64,000 nt of DNA. Origin: Pseudonocardia sp. HH130629-09 (GTDB taxonomy: Bacteria; Actinomycetota; Actinomycetes; Mycobacteriales; Pseudonocardiaceae). The first letter of the stretch is position 1. Every line of letters begins with the position of its first letter. The position numbers and the translations under genes are program-made. Under the pieces are notes generated by a model. That model had not been told where the DNA came from and did not search any database. It was given only the letters and a program-made list of their open reading frames with translations. This document shows positions 43,875 to 52,996 of the stretch, one piece after another. The stretch covers positions 5,642,001 to 5,706,000 of the forward strand of contig NZ_CP011868.1 of assembly GCF_001294645.1 (NCBI RefSeq), in the 5' to 3' direction.

Positions 43875-44803
43875 CGACGCCGATGAGGACCCTGGTGCTC
43901 GGCGCCGGTGCGACCGGCGGCTACCTCGGCGCGCGTCTGCTCGCCGCGGGCCGCGAGGTCACCTTCCTGGCCCGCCCGGCCACCGCCGACCGACTGTCCC
44001 TCGAGGGGCTGCAGATCCGCGGGGTCGACGGGGTGACCCACTCCCACCTGCTCCCGTCCGTGGTGACCGCTGACGAGCTGCGCTCCCCGTGCGACCTGGT
44101 CGTCGTGGCGGTGTGCGGCAACGCGCTGCCGGACGCAGTGAAGGACGTCGCCGCCGCGGTGGGACCGCACACCCAGGTCGTGCCGCTGCTCAACGGGATG
44201 GCGCACCTGGACACGCTGGTCGACGCCTTCGGTGCCGGAGCGGTGCTCGGGGCGACCGCCCGGCTGGCGGCCACCCTGCTGCCGCACGGCGTGATCGTCG
44301 AACAGGCGGTCGGCGCCACGCTGGAGCTCGGACGTCCGGGAGCTCCGGGTGAGAACCCCGCGGTCGAGGCGGTCCGCCGCGAACTCTCCGTGGACGGGAT
44401 CGCGGTGCGCGTCGTCGAGGACATCCGATCCGCGATGTGGGCGAAGTGGGTCTTCATCGCCGCGAGCACGGTGCTGACGTGCCTGGGCGGCGCTCGGGTG
44501 GGGGACGTCGCGGCGGCCCCGGGTGGACCGGGCCTCGTCGACGCCGTGGTCACCGAGGTCTCCGCCGTCGCCGGGGCCGACGGCCACGCCGGCGACCCCG
44601 CAGCGCTCGTGCGCGGTCTCTCCGATCCGAGCTCGGGGTTCGTGCCGTCGATGACCCGCGAGCTGTGGGCCGGGCGACCGGTGGAGGTCGAGGTTCTCGA
44701 CGAGCTCGCGGCCCTCGCCCGACGCCGAGGGCTCGCCTCACCGCTGCTCGACGCGGCGCGGGTGCGCCTGCGGCTCGGCCGTGAGCCGAGGCCGGTGGGC
44801 TGA
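43871..44803 (+). CDS. Ketopantoate reductase family protein (2-dehydropantoate 2-reductase)
   Basis: 310-residue NADPH-dependent reductase of the PanE/ApbA family. Rossmann motif LVLGAGATGGYLGARL near the N-terminus, the catalytic Lys in MWAKWVFIAASTVLTCLG (about residue 197), and the C-terminal helical domain with SSGFVPSMTRELWAGRPVEVE. PanE homologues are common in secondary catabolic clusters and may act on other 2-keto acids. GTG 43871 overlaps the upstream stop; ATG 43883 is an alternative. Confidence 0.9.
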   Translation: MTTPMRTLVLGAGATGGYLGARLLAAGREVTFLARPATADRLSLEGLQIRGVDGVTHSHLLPSVVTADELRSPCDLVVVAVCGNALPDAVKDVAAAVGPHTQVVPLLNGMAHLDTLVDAFGAGAVLGATARLAATLLPHGVIVEQAVGATLELGRPGAPGENPAVEAVRRELSVDGIAVRVVEDIRSAMWAKWVFIAASTVLTCLGGARVGDVAAAPGGPGLVDAVVTEVSAVAGADGHAGDPAALVRGLSDPSSGFVPSMTRELWAGRPVEVEVLDELAALARRRGLASPLLDAARVRLRLGREPRPVG

Positions 44804-44851
44804 GCGGCGTCCCACCGCCAGGTGCATCGCGTCCGGCGACGGCGCGTCACC

Positions 44852-45637
44852 TCAGCGGACGGCGCGCGCCCGCAGGGCGGTGAGCCCCCCGTCGAGGCGC
44901 AGGTCGATCCCGTTCAGCCAGGAGGCCGCGGGCGACAGCACGAACTCGACGACGGCGGCCACCTCCTCGGCGCGCGCGTTGCGCCCGACCAGCCGGCTCG
45001 CCTCGTCGAGGGTGGGCATCGTCGCCCGGAAGTCGGCCAGGATCGGGGTCTCGACCGGGCCGGGGCTGACGCTCACCGCCCGGACACCGCGTGGGTGCAG
45101 CGTCGCCGCCAAGTCGGCGGCGAGGGCGTGGACCACCTGCTTGGACAGCTGGTACGCGCCGGGACCGTCGAGTGCGGTGGCCTCCAGCGCGGCCTGCAGG
45201 TCGTCGTCGCCAAGTGTGAGGTAGCGGTCGAGCTCGTCCGGGGTCGCGGTGCCCCGGTACCCGGCCATCGACGACAGCAGCACCACCGCGGAGCCGGGGG
45301 CTAGCAGCGGCGCCAGTGCCCCGACCACCCGGCGGAGCCCGACCACGTTGACCGCGTGCACGACCGGCGGCGGGACGCTCCCGGGCACCCCCGCGACGGC
45401 GGCCACCCCGTGCAGCGGGCCCGTGGCGCGGACCGCCGCCACCGCCGCCTCGACCGCGGCCGGGTCGGTGCGGTCGCAGACGAGCGGCTCGGCTCCGTCC
45501 GGGACCCCGGAGACCGCGCGGTCGAGGGCGACGACCTCGTGCCCGGACGTGACGAGCCGGTCGGTGAGCGCCGCGCCGATGCCCGATCCGGCACCGGTGA
45601 CGACGAACCGGCGGACACCGGTCGGGTCGGTGGTCAT
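44852..45637 (-). CDS. SDR family oxidoreductase (3-alpha-HSD/coniferyl-alcohol dehydrogenase type)
   Basis: 261-residue short-chain dehydrogenase. Cofactor motif TGAGSGIG (about 14-21), Ser in VVLLSSMAGYRG and the catalytic AYQLSKQ (Tyr-x3-Lys). The inserted segment ATPDELDRYLTLGDDDL between Ser and Tyr resembles 3-alpha-hydroxysteroid dehydrogenase/carbonyl reductase and coniferyl-alcohol dehydrogenase. Divergent from the P450 gene and probably working with it on an alcohol or ketone. ATG 45637; longer frames are unsupported. Confidence 0.88.
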   Translation of the reverse strand: MTTDPTGVRRFVVTGAGSGIGAALTDRLVTSGHEVVALDRAVSGVPDGAEPLVCDRTDPAAVEAAVAAVRATGPLHGVAAVAGVPGSVPPPVVHAVNVVGLRRVVGALAPLLAPGSAVVLLSSMAGYRGTATPDELDRYLTLGDDDLQAALEATALDGPGAYQLSKQVVHALAADLAATLHPRGVRAVSVSPGPVETPILADFRATMPTLDEASRLVGRNARAEEVAAVVEFVLSPAASWLNGIDLRLDGGLTALRARAVR

Positions 45638-45761
45638 GGGGCTCCTCGAGGTCGTGGCGGATGCGATCGGCGGGCTTCCGCGGGCTCGGAGTTTATGTAT
45701 AGTCTCGTTCGCAAAACTGGTCCACAGTCGGACCGGACGTCGGTACGGGATGGAGATCGCC

Positions 45762-46985
45762 ATGGCCGCCTCGACAGAGTGCCCCGTCGGTGGGGTGCGC
45801 GGCGTCGACCTGCTCGACGCGGGCGTGTTCGCCGCCGGACGGGACCCGGAGATGTTCCGCGTCCTGCGCGACGGGGCCCCGTTGCACTGGAACCCCGGCC
45901 CCGGCGAGGGGGAGGGGTTCTGGTCGGTGACCCGGTACGCCGACGTCGAGGCCGTCGCCAAGGACGCCGACCGTTTCGGCAACGGCCAGGGCACCCAGAT
46001 CCCGGACCGGCGTGCCGAGGGGAACGGCCCGCGCCAGATCCACAACATGGACGCCCCCGACCACGTGCCGTTCCGCCGGGTCCTGACCTCCACCTTCACC
46101 CCGCGGGCGGTGGAGCGGCTGGCGGCACGTGTCGAGGAGGTCACCGGCGCGCTGCTCGACGAGGCGCTCGAGCTCGGCGAGTTCGACTTCGTCAAGGTCA
46201 TCGCCTCGCGGCTGCCCCTGCTGGTGTTCGCGCCGATGCTGGGGGTGCAGGTCGAGGACGCGGACCTGCTGCTGCGCTGGACCAACGAGTCCTCCAGCGA
46301 GGACCCGGAGTACTCCGCGGGCCCGGAGACGGCGGCGCGGGCGCGCGACGAGCTGTTCGCGTACTACGCCGACCTCACCGAGCGGCGACGGGCCTGCCCG
46401 GCCGACGACATCGTCAGCACGCTGACCCGGGCCATGCCGAAGGGGGAGCCGCTCACCCAGGAGTGGCTCAACCCGTACTACATGGTGCTGACCGTTGCCG
46501 GGAACGAGACCACCCGCAACCTGCTCTCCGGCTCGGTCGCGGCGCTGTCGGAACACGGGCGGTGGGACGAGCTGCGTGCCGGCGGCGCACCGCTGCTGCG
46601 GTCGGGGATCGAGGAGATGGTCCGCTGGGTGTCCCCGGTGGTGCACATGCGCCGCACCGCCACCGAGGACGTCGAGCTGCACGGGCAGACCGTGCGGGCC
46701 GGGGAGAAGCTCGTGCTGTGGTTCGCCGCCGCCAACCGCGACGAGCGGGTGTTCGACGCCCCGGAGGAGTTCCGCCTGGACCGCACGCCGAACCGGCACC
46801 TCGGGTTCGGCGCGGGCCCGCACTACTGCCTGGGGGCCCACCTGGCGCGGATGGAGACCCGGGTCTTCTACGAGCAGGTCCTGGCCCGCGGGATCCGGAT
46901 CGAGCCGCTCGCCGAGCCCGACCGCCTGCTGTCCAACTGGTTCCACGGGATCAAGCGGCTGCCCGTGCGGGTGACGCAGGGATGA
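45762..46985 (+). CDS. Cytochrome P450
   Basis: 407-residue soluble bacterial P450. I-helix oxygen-activation motif VAGNETTRN, ExxR in EEMVRWVSPVVHMRRTA, and heme loop FGAGPHYCLGAHLARM with the axial Cys are intact. Overall layout resembles CYP125/CYP142/CYP124-type monooxygenases of actinobacterial lipid and steroid side-chain catabolism, but the family cannot be fixed here. ATG 45762 has GGAG at ideal distance; ATG 45750 is an alternative. The stop overlaps the aldehyde dehydrogenase start (ATGA), suggesting oxidation of a methyl or alcohol group to the acid. Confidence 0.94.
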   Translation: MAASTECPVGGVRGVDLLDAGVFAAGRDPEMFRVLRDGAPLHWNPGPGEGEGFWSVTRYADVEAVAKDADRFGNGQGTQIPDRRAEGNGPRQIHNMDAPDHVPFRRVLTSTFTPRAVERLAARVEEVTGALLDEALELGEFDFVKVIASRLPLLVFAPMLGVQVEDADLLLRWTNESSSEDPEYSAGPETAARARDELFAYYADLTERRRACPADDIVSTLTRAMPKGEPLTQEWLNPYYMVLTVAGNETTRNLLSGSVAALSEHGRWDELRAGGAPLLRSGIEEMVRWVSPVVHMRRTATEDVELHGQTVRAGEKLVLWFAAANRDERVFDAPEEFRLDRTPNRHLGFGAGPHYCLGAHLARMETRVFYEQVLARGIRIEPLAEPDRLLSNWFHGIKRLPVRVTQG

Positions 46986-48442
46986 CCGCGGCCCCGGGCA
47001 TCCGGCCGGGTGCGCACCTGGTCGTCGACCGGCTCTGCCACCGCATCGGCGGCGAGTGGGTCGAGGCCGGCGGGGCGCCGATCGCTGTCGGGTCCCCCGC
47101 CACCGGCGCGACCGTCGCCCACGTCGGCGGGGGCACCGCCGAGGACGCGGGGCGCGCCGTGACCGTCGCCGTCGCGGCCGGCCCCGCGTGGGCCGACACC
47201 CCGGTGGCCCGCCGCGCGGAGATCGTCCGCACCCTCGGGGACCTGCTCGCCGCGCACACCGACGACCTGGCCGGTGTCGTCACCACCGAGGTCGGGATGC
47301 CGTACCACCTGGCCGGGCCCGCACAGGTCGCGGTGCCCGCCAGGGTGCTGCACCTGACCGCCGACGCGGCGCTGTCCCACCCGTGGTCCGAGCCGGTCGC
47401 CGCGGGCGAGGTGCTGCGGGTCCCGGCCGGGGTGGTCGTCGCTATCACGCCGTGGAACATGCCCCTGCACCAGATCGCGGCGAAGGTCGGGCCCGCACTG
47501 GTCGCGGGCTGCACCGTGGTGCTCAAGCCCAGCGAGGTGGCGCCCCTGACCGCGTTCGCCCTGGTCGGACTGGCCGAGGAGGCGGGAGTCCCGCCGGGTG
47601 TGCTGAACCTCGTCACCGGCACGGGGCCGGTGGTCGGCGAGGCGCTGGTGCGCGATCCACGGGTCGCGGTCGTCTCGCTGACCGGCAGCGGCCCGTCCGG
47701 TGCCCGGGTCGCCGAGCTCGCCGCGCCCGGCATCACCCGGGTCTGTCTCGAGCTCGGAGGCAAGTCGGCCAACGTGCTCCTCGACGACGCCCCGTTCGAC
47801 CGGGCGGTGCCTGCGGCCGTGGCGCAGGCGTTCTTCAACTCCGGGCAGGCCTGCAACGCCCTCACCCGGCTACTCGTGCCCGCGCACCGGCACGACGAGG
47901 TCTGCGACCTGCTCGTCACCGCGGTCCGGGCGCTGACGGTCGGCGACCCCTGGGACGCCGGGACCGATCTCGGCCCGCTGGTGAGCGAACGGCAACTGCG
48001 ATCGGTGCGCGGGCACGTCGACCGGGCGCGTGCCGACGGTGCCCGCCTGCTCGTCGGCGGCAGCGAGCCCGACCCCGACCTGCCCGAGGGGCACTACCAC
48101 CGCCCGACCGTGTTCACCGGCGTCGACCCGGGGTCCGCGCTGGCCAGGGAGGAGGTGTTCGGCCCGGTCCTCGCGGTGCTCACCCACCGCGGCGACGACG
48201 ACGCGGTCCGCCTGGCCAACGACACCGAGTACGGCCTGGCCGCGGGTGTCTGGTCGGGTGACCCGGACCGGGCCCGCGCGGTCGGGCGTCGCATCCGGGC
48301 CGGCCAGGTCAAGGTCAACGGCGTCCGCACCCGCGACGGCCTCGACGCGCCCTTCGGCGGTCTGGGTCGGTCCGGTCTGGGCCGGGAGCTGGGCCGGTTC
48401 GGGATCGACGAGTACGTGGAGCTCGTCTCCCTGCTCGGGTGA
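46982..48442 (+). CDS. Aldehyde dehydrogenase family protein
   Basis: 486-residue NAD(P)-dependent aldehyde dehydrogenase. Seen: VVVAITPWNMPLHQI, KPSEVAPLT, general-base Glu in LELGGKSANV, catalytic Cys in FFNSGQACNALTR and EEVFGPVLAV. It is translationally coupled to the P450, so it probably finishes the oxidation begun there. ATG 46982. A GC-rich hairpin follows. Confidence 0.94.
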   Translation: MTAAPGIRPGAHLVVDRLCHRIGGEWVEAGGAPIAVGSPATGATVAHVGGGTAEDAGRAVTVAVAAGPAWADTPVARRAEIVRTLGDLLAAHTDDLAGVVTTEVGMPYHLAGPAQVAVPARVLHLTADAALSHPWSEPVAAGEVLRVPAGVVVAITPWNMPLHQIAAKVGPALVAGCTVVLKPSEVAPLTAFALVGLAEEAGVPPGVLNLVTGTGPVVGEALVRDPRVAVVSLTGSGPSGARVAELAAPGITRVCLELGGKSANVLLDDAPFDRAVPAAVAQAFFNSGQACNALTRLLVPAHRHDEVCDLLVTAVRALTVGDPWDAGTDLGPLVSERQLRSVRGHVDRARADGARLLVGGSEPDPDLPEGHYHRPTVFTGVDPGSALAREEVFGPVLAVLTHRGDDDAVRLANDTEYGLAAGVWSGDPDRARAVGRRIRAGQVKVNGVRTRDGLDAPFGGLGRSGLGRELGRFGIDEYVELVSLLG

Positions 48443-48454
48443 CCGCCGCACGCC

Positions 48455-48471
48455 CCGGGGCTCCGCCCCGG
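48455..48471 (+). terminator. Hairpin after P450-aldehyde dehydrogenase operon
   Basis: CCGGGGC (48455-48461) and GCCCCGG (48465-48471) with a 3-nt loop, 12 nt after the stop. Short but fully GC. Confidence 0.5.
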
Positions 48472-48541
48472 TGGGTACAGTGACGCGACTATCGCATTCG
48501 CGCCCGCGTACAGGGCGGCGCGACAGGGGGCCGGAGGTCGG

Positions 48542-49228
48542 GTGGCCGAGCAGGACAGCGCGCAGCAGGACGCGCCGGAGGCCCCACAGCGCCAGGTCCG
48601 GGGCAAGAACGCCCGGGGCATGCGGACCCGCCGGCAGCTCATCGACGCCGCCGCCGACTGCTTCGCCGAGTACGGCTACACCAGTACCCGGATCTCCGAC
48701 ATCGTCTACCGGGCCGGGGTCTCGCAGGGGAACTTCTACCGGCACTTCACCAGCAAGGACGAGATCTTCCTGGAGGCGCTGCGGCCGGGCCTGGACTCGC
48801 TCGTCGAGTCCAGCCGGCGCAGCACCGTCGGCGACCGCCTGGACCTGGCGACGATGGAGGAGCTCACCTCGGCCTACCTGGTCTCCTACACCCGCAACCG
48901 GCACCTGCTGCGGGTCATGCGGGAGGCCGCGGCCATCCGGTCCGACGAGGGCTTCACCGAGCTCTGGCTGCGCCAGCGCGCGTCGTTCGTCGAACGGACC
49001 GCGGGCTGGCTGCGTCGCCTGCACGCCGCCGGACGCATTGCGGAGACCGACTTCGGGCTGCTGGCCGACGTGCTCGGCTCGGCCGTCGAGCAGATGGCCT
49101 ACGTGCACATCGGCCTGGCCGAACGGGCCCCGCGCCCCGAGGAGCTGCAGCGGCTCGCCCGCGGCGTCGCCGAGGTCTGGCACCGCTCCATCCCGATCCT
49201 CGCCGAGGGCCCGCCCGCCGGGTCCTGA
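48542..49228 (+). CDS. TetR/AcrR family transcriptional regulator
   Basis: 228-residue repressor. A 25-residue polar N-terminal extension precedes the helix-turn-helix RRQLIDAAADCFAEYGYTSTRISDIVYRAGVSQGNFYRHF. The ligand domain is all-helical. It resembles TetR regulators of fatty-acid and lipid catabolism, and its place between the P450 operon and the acyl-CoA synthetase suggests it controls both. GTG 48542 has GGAGGTCGG upstream. Confidence 0.9.
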   Translation: MAEQDSAQQDAPEAPQRQVRGKNARGMRTRRQLIDAAADCFAEYGYTSTRISDIVYRAGVSQGNFYRHFTSKDEIFLEALRPGLDSLVESSRRSTVGDRLDLATMEELTSAYLVSYTRNRHLLRVMREAAAIRSDEGFTELWLRQRASFVERTAGWLRRLHAAGRIAETDFGLLADVLGSAVEQMAYVHIGLAERAPRPEELQRLARGVAEVWHRSIPILAEGPPAGS

Positions 49229-49343
49229 CCCACCCCGGTCGACCCGATGACTGCTTGGTCGCATCATGGCCGGGCGTCGACGCGTGTCCGGACCGGCCGG
49301 AGCTTGTCCGGGCACGCCCCACGCGGTACCTTCGGCTCGTCGT

Positions 49344-49359
49344 AATGTGAACGAACATT
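49344..49359. promoter_or_regulatory. Inverted repeat AATGT-N6-ACATT before acyl-CoA synthetase
   Basis: 5-bp arms (49344-49348, 49355-49359) in an AT-rich island 21 bp before the start codon. It is directly followed by GCAAAACTG (49360-49368), which also occurs at 45711-45719 before the P450 gene. Candidate operator for the neighbouring TetR protein. Confidence 0.4.
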
Positions 49360-49380
49360 GCAAAACTGAGCGGAGGAAGC

Positions 49381-50961
49381 GTGTACCCCGCATCGTTCGC
49401 GGTCACGGTGCCCGACCGGACCGCCCTCGTCGTGGCGGGCAGCGGTGACGCGGTCACCTACGCCGCGCTCGACGACCGCAGCGCCCGGCTCGCGGGTCTC
49501 CTGCACGCGGCCGGCCTGCGCCCGGGCGACACCCTGCTGATCGCCTGTGGCAACGACGTCCGCTGGGGCGAGGTGTTCTGGGCCGCCCGGCGCAGCGGGC
49601 TCCACCTCGCCGCGGTCAACCGGCACCTGTCCGCCGCCGAGCTCGTCCCGATGACGGAGGACGCCCGCCCCGCCGCCGTCGTCGCGGGCGGGGCCGGGAT
49701 CGCGACGGCGCTGGACGGCGCGCTGGCCCGCGCGGGCGTCCCGGTGCCCGCGGTCCGGCTGGTCATCGGCCCGGACGTGCCGTCGGGCTGGACCGGCCAC
49801 GACGCCGCGGTGGCCGCCGCACCCCGGCTCCCGCGCGACGCCGAGACCACCGGCGGCCGGATCCTCTGGAGCTCGGGCACCACCGGCCGTCCCAAGCCCT
49901 TCCGGGTGGCCCCCACGGGCGGCCACCCGGCCGACGGACCGGTCCGCTCGGCCGCCCTCATGCGCAGCCTCGGGTTCCGCACCGAGCCCACCGGCCCGGG
50001 TGAGGCCCCCGACGTGCTGCTCGTCGCCGGGCCGGCCCACCACGCGGGCCCGCTCGGCTTCCTGCAGTCGGTCCAGGAGGTCGGCGGCACCGTCGTGCTC
50101 ATGGATCGCTTCGAGCCCGAGGCCGCGCTCGCCGCGATCGAGCGCCACCGGGTCACCCACAGCCAGTGGGTCCCGACGATGTTCGTGCGCCTGCTCCGCC
50201 TGCCCGACGAGGTCCGGAACCGCTACGACCTGTCGTCGCACCGGGTCGCGGTGCACGGCGCCGCGCCGTGCCCGCCGGAGACCAAGCGTGCGGTCCTCGA
50301 CTGGTGGGGGCCCATCGTGCACGAGTACTACGGCTCGTCGGAGGGCTACGGGCGCACCACCATCGGCCCGCACGAGTGGCGCGAACGCCCCGGGTCGGTC
50401 GGGCGTCCGGCCGGGAGCACCGTGCACGTCGCCGACGCGGACGGCCGCCCGCTCGGCCCGGGTGAGGTCGGCGCGGTGTGGTTCGCCCGGCCCGGTGCCG
50501 CCGAGCCGCAGCGACGTCCGGACGGCACCGCCGACCTGGCCGCGACACCGGGCTGGGGGACCGCGGGCGACCTCGGCCACGTCGACGCCGACGGCTACCT
50601 CTACCTCGACGGCCGCAGCGGCCACACGATCATCACCGGCGGGGTCAACGTGTACCCCCGGGAGGTCGAGGACGTGCTGCTCCCGCACCCGGAGGTCGCC
50701 GACGCCGCCGTCGTCGGGCTGCCCGACCCGGAGTTCGGGGAGCGGGTCGTCGCCGTCGTCGTGCCCGCCGCCGACGCCGACCGGACGGGGCTCGCCGATC
50801 GGCTCGTCGCGCACTGCCGCGCCCGCCTCGCCGGGTTCAAGACCCCCCGCGAGGTCCGTCTCGTCGAATCCCCGCCGCGCAGCGACGCCGGGAAGGTCAG
50901 GATGGGCGAGCTGCGCGCGTCGCTCGTCCCGGAGCCCGCCGGGAGCAGACCGTGGAGCTGA
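49381..50961 (+). CDS. AMP-binding acyl-CoA synthetase
   Basis: 526-residue class I adenylate-forming enzyme that activates a carboxylic acid to its CoA thioester. P-loop WSSGTTGRPKP, A5 motif HEYYGSSEGYGRT, hinge/A8 region GTAGDLGHVDADGYLYLDGR, and the A10 catalytic Lys in SDAGKVRMGEL are present. The small size and the AHHAGP segment resemble FadD-like ligases of terpenoid or steroid acids. GTG 49381 follows CGGAGGAAGC. It overlaps the next gene by 10 nt. Confidence 0.92.
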   Translation: MYPASFAVTVPDRTALVVAGSGDAVTYAALDDRSARLAGLLHAAGLRPGDTLLIACGNDVRWGEVFWAARRSGLHLAAVNRHLSAAELVPMTEDARPAAVVAGGAGIATALDGALARAGVPVPAVRLVIGPDVPSGWTGHDAAVAAAPRLPRDAETTGGRILWSSGTTGRPKPFRVAPTGGHPADGPVRSAALMRSLGFRTEPTGPGEAPDVLLVAGPAHHAGPLGFLQSVQEVGGTVVLMDRFEPEAALAAIERHRVTHSQWVPTMFVRLLRLPDEVRNRYDLSSHRVAVHGAAPCPPETKRAVLDWWGPIVHEYYGSSEGYGRTTIGPHEWRERPGSVGRPAGSTVHVADADGRPLGPGEVGAVWFARPGAAEPQRRPDGTADLAATPGWGTAGDLGHVDADGYLYLDGRSGHTIITGGVNVYPREVEDVLLPHPEVADAAVVGLPDPEFGERVVAVVVPAADADRTGLADRLVAHCRARLAGFKTPREVRLVESPPRSDAGKVRMGELRASLVPEPAGSRPWS

Positions 50962-51584
50962 TCGTCGTCCGGCACGGGCGTCCGGAGACCGTGCAGGGGC
51001 ACGTCGCCGGCGCCGACCCCGGTCTCACCGAGGAGGGCCGCCACCAGGCGGACCTGCTGGCCGCACTGCTGACCGGGGCGGCCGGGCTGACCCCCGACCG
51101 CATCGTGTCCAGCCCGATGCGCCGAGCGCTGCAGACGGCACACCCGCTCGCCGAGCGCACCGGGCTGTCGGTCGCCGTCGACGACCGGCTCGCCGAGTTC
51201 GACCGCGGCGCGCACACCTACGTGCCCGTGGAGCTCAGTGGCACCGACCGGGCCGCCCAGTGGCGGGCGCTCGAGTCCGGCGTCTGGGGCGAGCACCGGT
51301 TCGACCCGGAGGCCTTCGAGCAGCGCGTGCTCGCCGCGTTCGAGGACGTCATCGCGGCGAACCCCGGGCAGCGGGTCGCCGTCGTCTGCCACGGCGGTGT
51401 GATCAACGCGTTCCTGTCCCGTCTGCTCGGTCGCCGACGCAGCATGTTCGTCCAGCTCGACTACACCTCGTTCAGCAGGTTGCTCGCCTCGAGCGGGGGT
51501 GTCCGCCAGCTGCGCAGCATCAACGAGACCCCACACCTGCTCCTCCCGGCCGCCGGGCCGGGGCTGCACAGCCGGTCCGCCTGA
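50952..51584 (+). CDS. Histidine phosphatase family protein
   Basis: 210-residue phosphoglycerate mutase-like phosphatase. The RHG motif VVRHGRPET at the very N-terminus holds the phospho-accepting His; the second His is in VVCHGGVINAF, and SSPMRRALQTA is the usual basic motif. Substrate unknown; members of this group include broad phosphatases in lipid gene clusters. Start GTG 50952 lies within the acyl-CoA synthetase end, indicating coupling. Confidence 0.9.
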   Translation: MELIVVRHGRPETVQGHVAGADPGLTEEGRHQADLLAALLTGAAGLTPDRIVSSPMRRALQTAHPLAERTGLSVAVDDRLAEFDRGAHTYVPVELSGTDRAAQWRALESGVWGEHRFDPEAFEQRVLAAFEDVIAANPGQRVAVVCHGGVINAFLSRLLGRRRSMFVQLDYTSFSRLLASSGGVRQLRSINETPHLLLPAAGPGLHSRSA

Positions 51585-51648
51585 ACCCCACCATGACCTC
51601 GTCGACACCGTTTTGACACCGTCGTCACCACGAACCGGAGGAAGCGCC

Positions 51649-52281
51649 GTGACCGCCGACACCACCACGTCGCCCGACCTGCTCGTCCTGCACACGCTGC
51701 GACTGTCCGGCTTCGTCGCCGCCCCGGTGATCGCCCGCTGGACGGAGCTCGACCACGTGACCGTCGACGCCGCCCTCGCCGCGGCCGCGGAGGCCGGCCG
51801 GGTGAAGGAGCGCACCGGACGCGTCGCGGGCTGGACGCTCACCGCCGAGGGGCGCACCGAGCACGCCCGGATGCTGGCCGCCGAGCTGGACGCGTCCGGG
51901 GCGCGCGCGGCCGTGGAGCGGGCGGAGGCGCGGTTCCTGGAGCTCAACCAGCCGTTCAAGGAGATCTGCTCGCGCTGGCAGGTCCGTCCCGACGGCACCC
52001 CGAACGACCACTCCGACCTCACCTACGACCGTGGTGTCGTCGACGAGCTCGGTGCCCTGCACCCGCGTGCGGTCGAGGTGACCGCCGAGCTCGCGGGGGT
52101 GCTGCCGCGGTTCGGCCGCTACCCGCGCGACCTCGCCGCGGCCTGGGAGCGGGTCGACGGCGGCGAGACGACGGCGTTCGCCGCGCCGCTGCAGGAGAGC
52201 TACCACGACGTGTGGATGGAGCTCCACCAGGACCTGATGAGCACGCTGGGCCGCGAGCGCGGCGCCGCCGACGGCCACTGA
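51649..52281 (+). CDS. Winged-helix-like regulatory protein upstream of ppdK
   Basis: 210-residue protein. Residues about 10-70 look like a winged helix (LLVLHTLRLSGFVAAPVIARW, DHVTVDAALAAAAEAGRV, GWTLTAEGRTEHARM); the rest is helical with no named domain. Actinobacterial proteins of this type precede pyruvate phosphate dikinase genes, as here (28-nt gap), so it may regulate that enzyme or its gene. GTG 51649 with CGGAGGAAGC upstream. Confidence 0.72.
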   Translation: MTADTTTSPDLLVLHTLRLSGFVAAPVIARWTELDHVTVDAALAAAAEAGRVKERTGRVAGWTLTAEGRTEHARMLAAELDASGARAAVERAEARFLELNQPFKEICSRWQVRPDGTPNDHSDLTYDRGVVDELGALHPRAVEVTAELAGVLPRFGRYPRDLAAAWERVDGGETTAFAAPLQESYHDVWMELHQDLMSTLGRERGAADGH

Positions 52282-52309
52282 GCCGCACCGCAGACCGTGA
52301 GGACGACGA

Positions 52310-52996
52310 TGACCAGCACGGCCACCGCGGCGTCCACCGCCGTGTTCGCCTTCGACCACCCGCACGAGCGGCCCCCGCGCGAGCTGGCCGACCTGCTCGG
52401 TGGCAAGGGCGCCGGGCTCGCCGAGATGACCTCGGTGCTCGGCCTGCCGGTGCCCCCGGGCTTCACCCTGGGGCTGTCCGTGTGCGCCGCCCATCGCGCC
52501 GGGGGATGGCCCGCCGGGCTCGACGAGGCCATCACCAGGCAGCTGACCGCCCTGGAAGAACGCCTGGGCCGCCGCTTCGGCGACCCGGCCGACCCGCTGC
52601 TCCTCGCGGTGCGCAGCGGCGCCCCACGGTCCATGCCGGGGATGCTCGACACCGTCCTCAACCTGGGGCTCGACGAGGCCACCACGGCGGGCCTCGCCGA
52701 GGTCTCCGGTGACCCGGTGTTCGCCTGGGAGAGCTACCGGCGGTTCCTCGCCATGTTCGCGACCACGGTGCTCGGGGTCGACCACGCCCTGATCGGGCCC
52801 GCCCCCGCCGAGCGCACCGAGGCCGCGCTGCGCGCCGAGGTCGACCGCGTCCGCGCGGTCCTCGACGCCGCGGGGACCCCGGTACCGACCGACCCGCGCG
52901 CCCAGCTGCGCGCCGCGGTCGAGGCGGTGTTCCGCAGCTGGGACAGCCCACGCGCCCGCGCCTACCGCGAGCGCGAGGGCATCCCGGACGACCTAG
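52310..52996 (+). pseudogene. ppdK: Pyruvate, phosphate dikinase, N-terminal fragment (ppdK) cut by an IS
   Basis: Only the start of the nucleotide-binding domain remains, about 229 of roughly 870 residues. Family features are LLGGKGAGLAEMTSVLGLPVPPGFT, then VRSGAPRSMPGMLDTVLNLGL and SWDSPRARAYREREGIPDD. Homology stops at 52993-52996 (CTAG), where the IS701-type element begins; the frame runs a further 14 foreign codons to 53040. The catalytic-His domain and the PEP domain are absent from the window, so pyruvate-PEP interconversion by this copy is lost. Confidence 0.92.
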
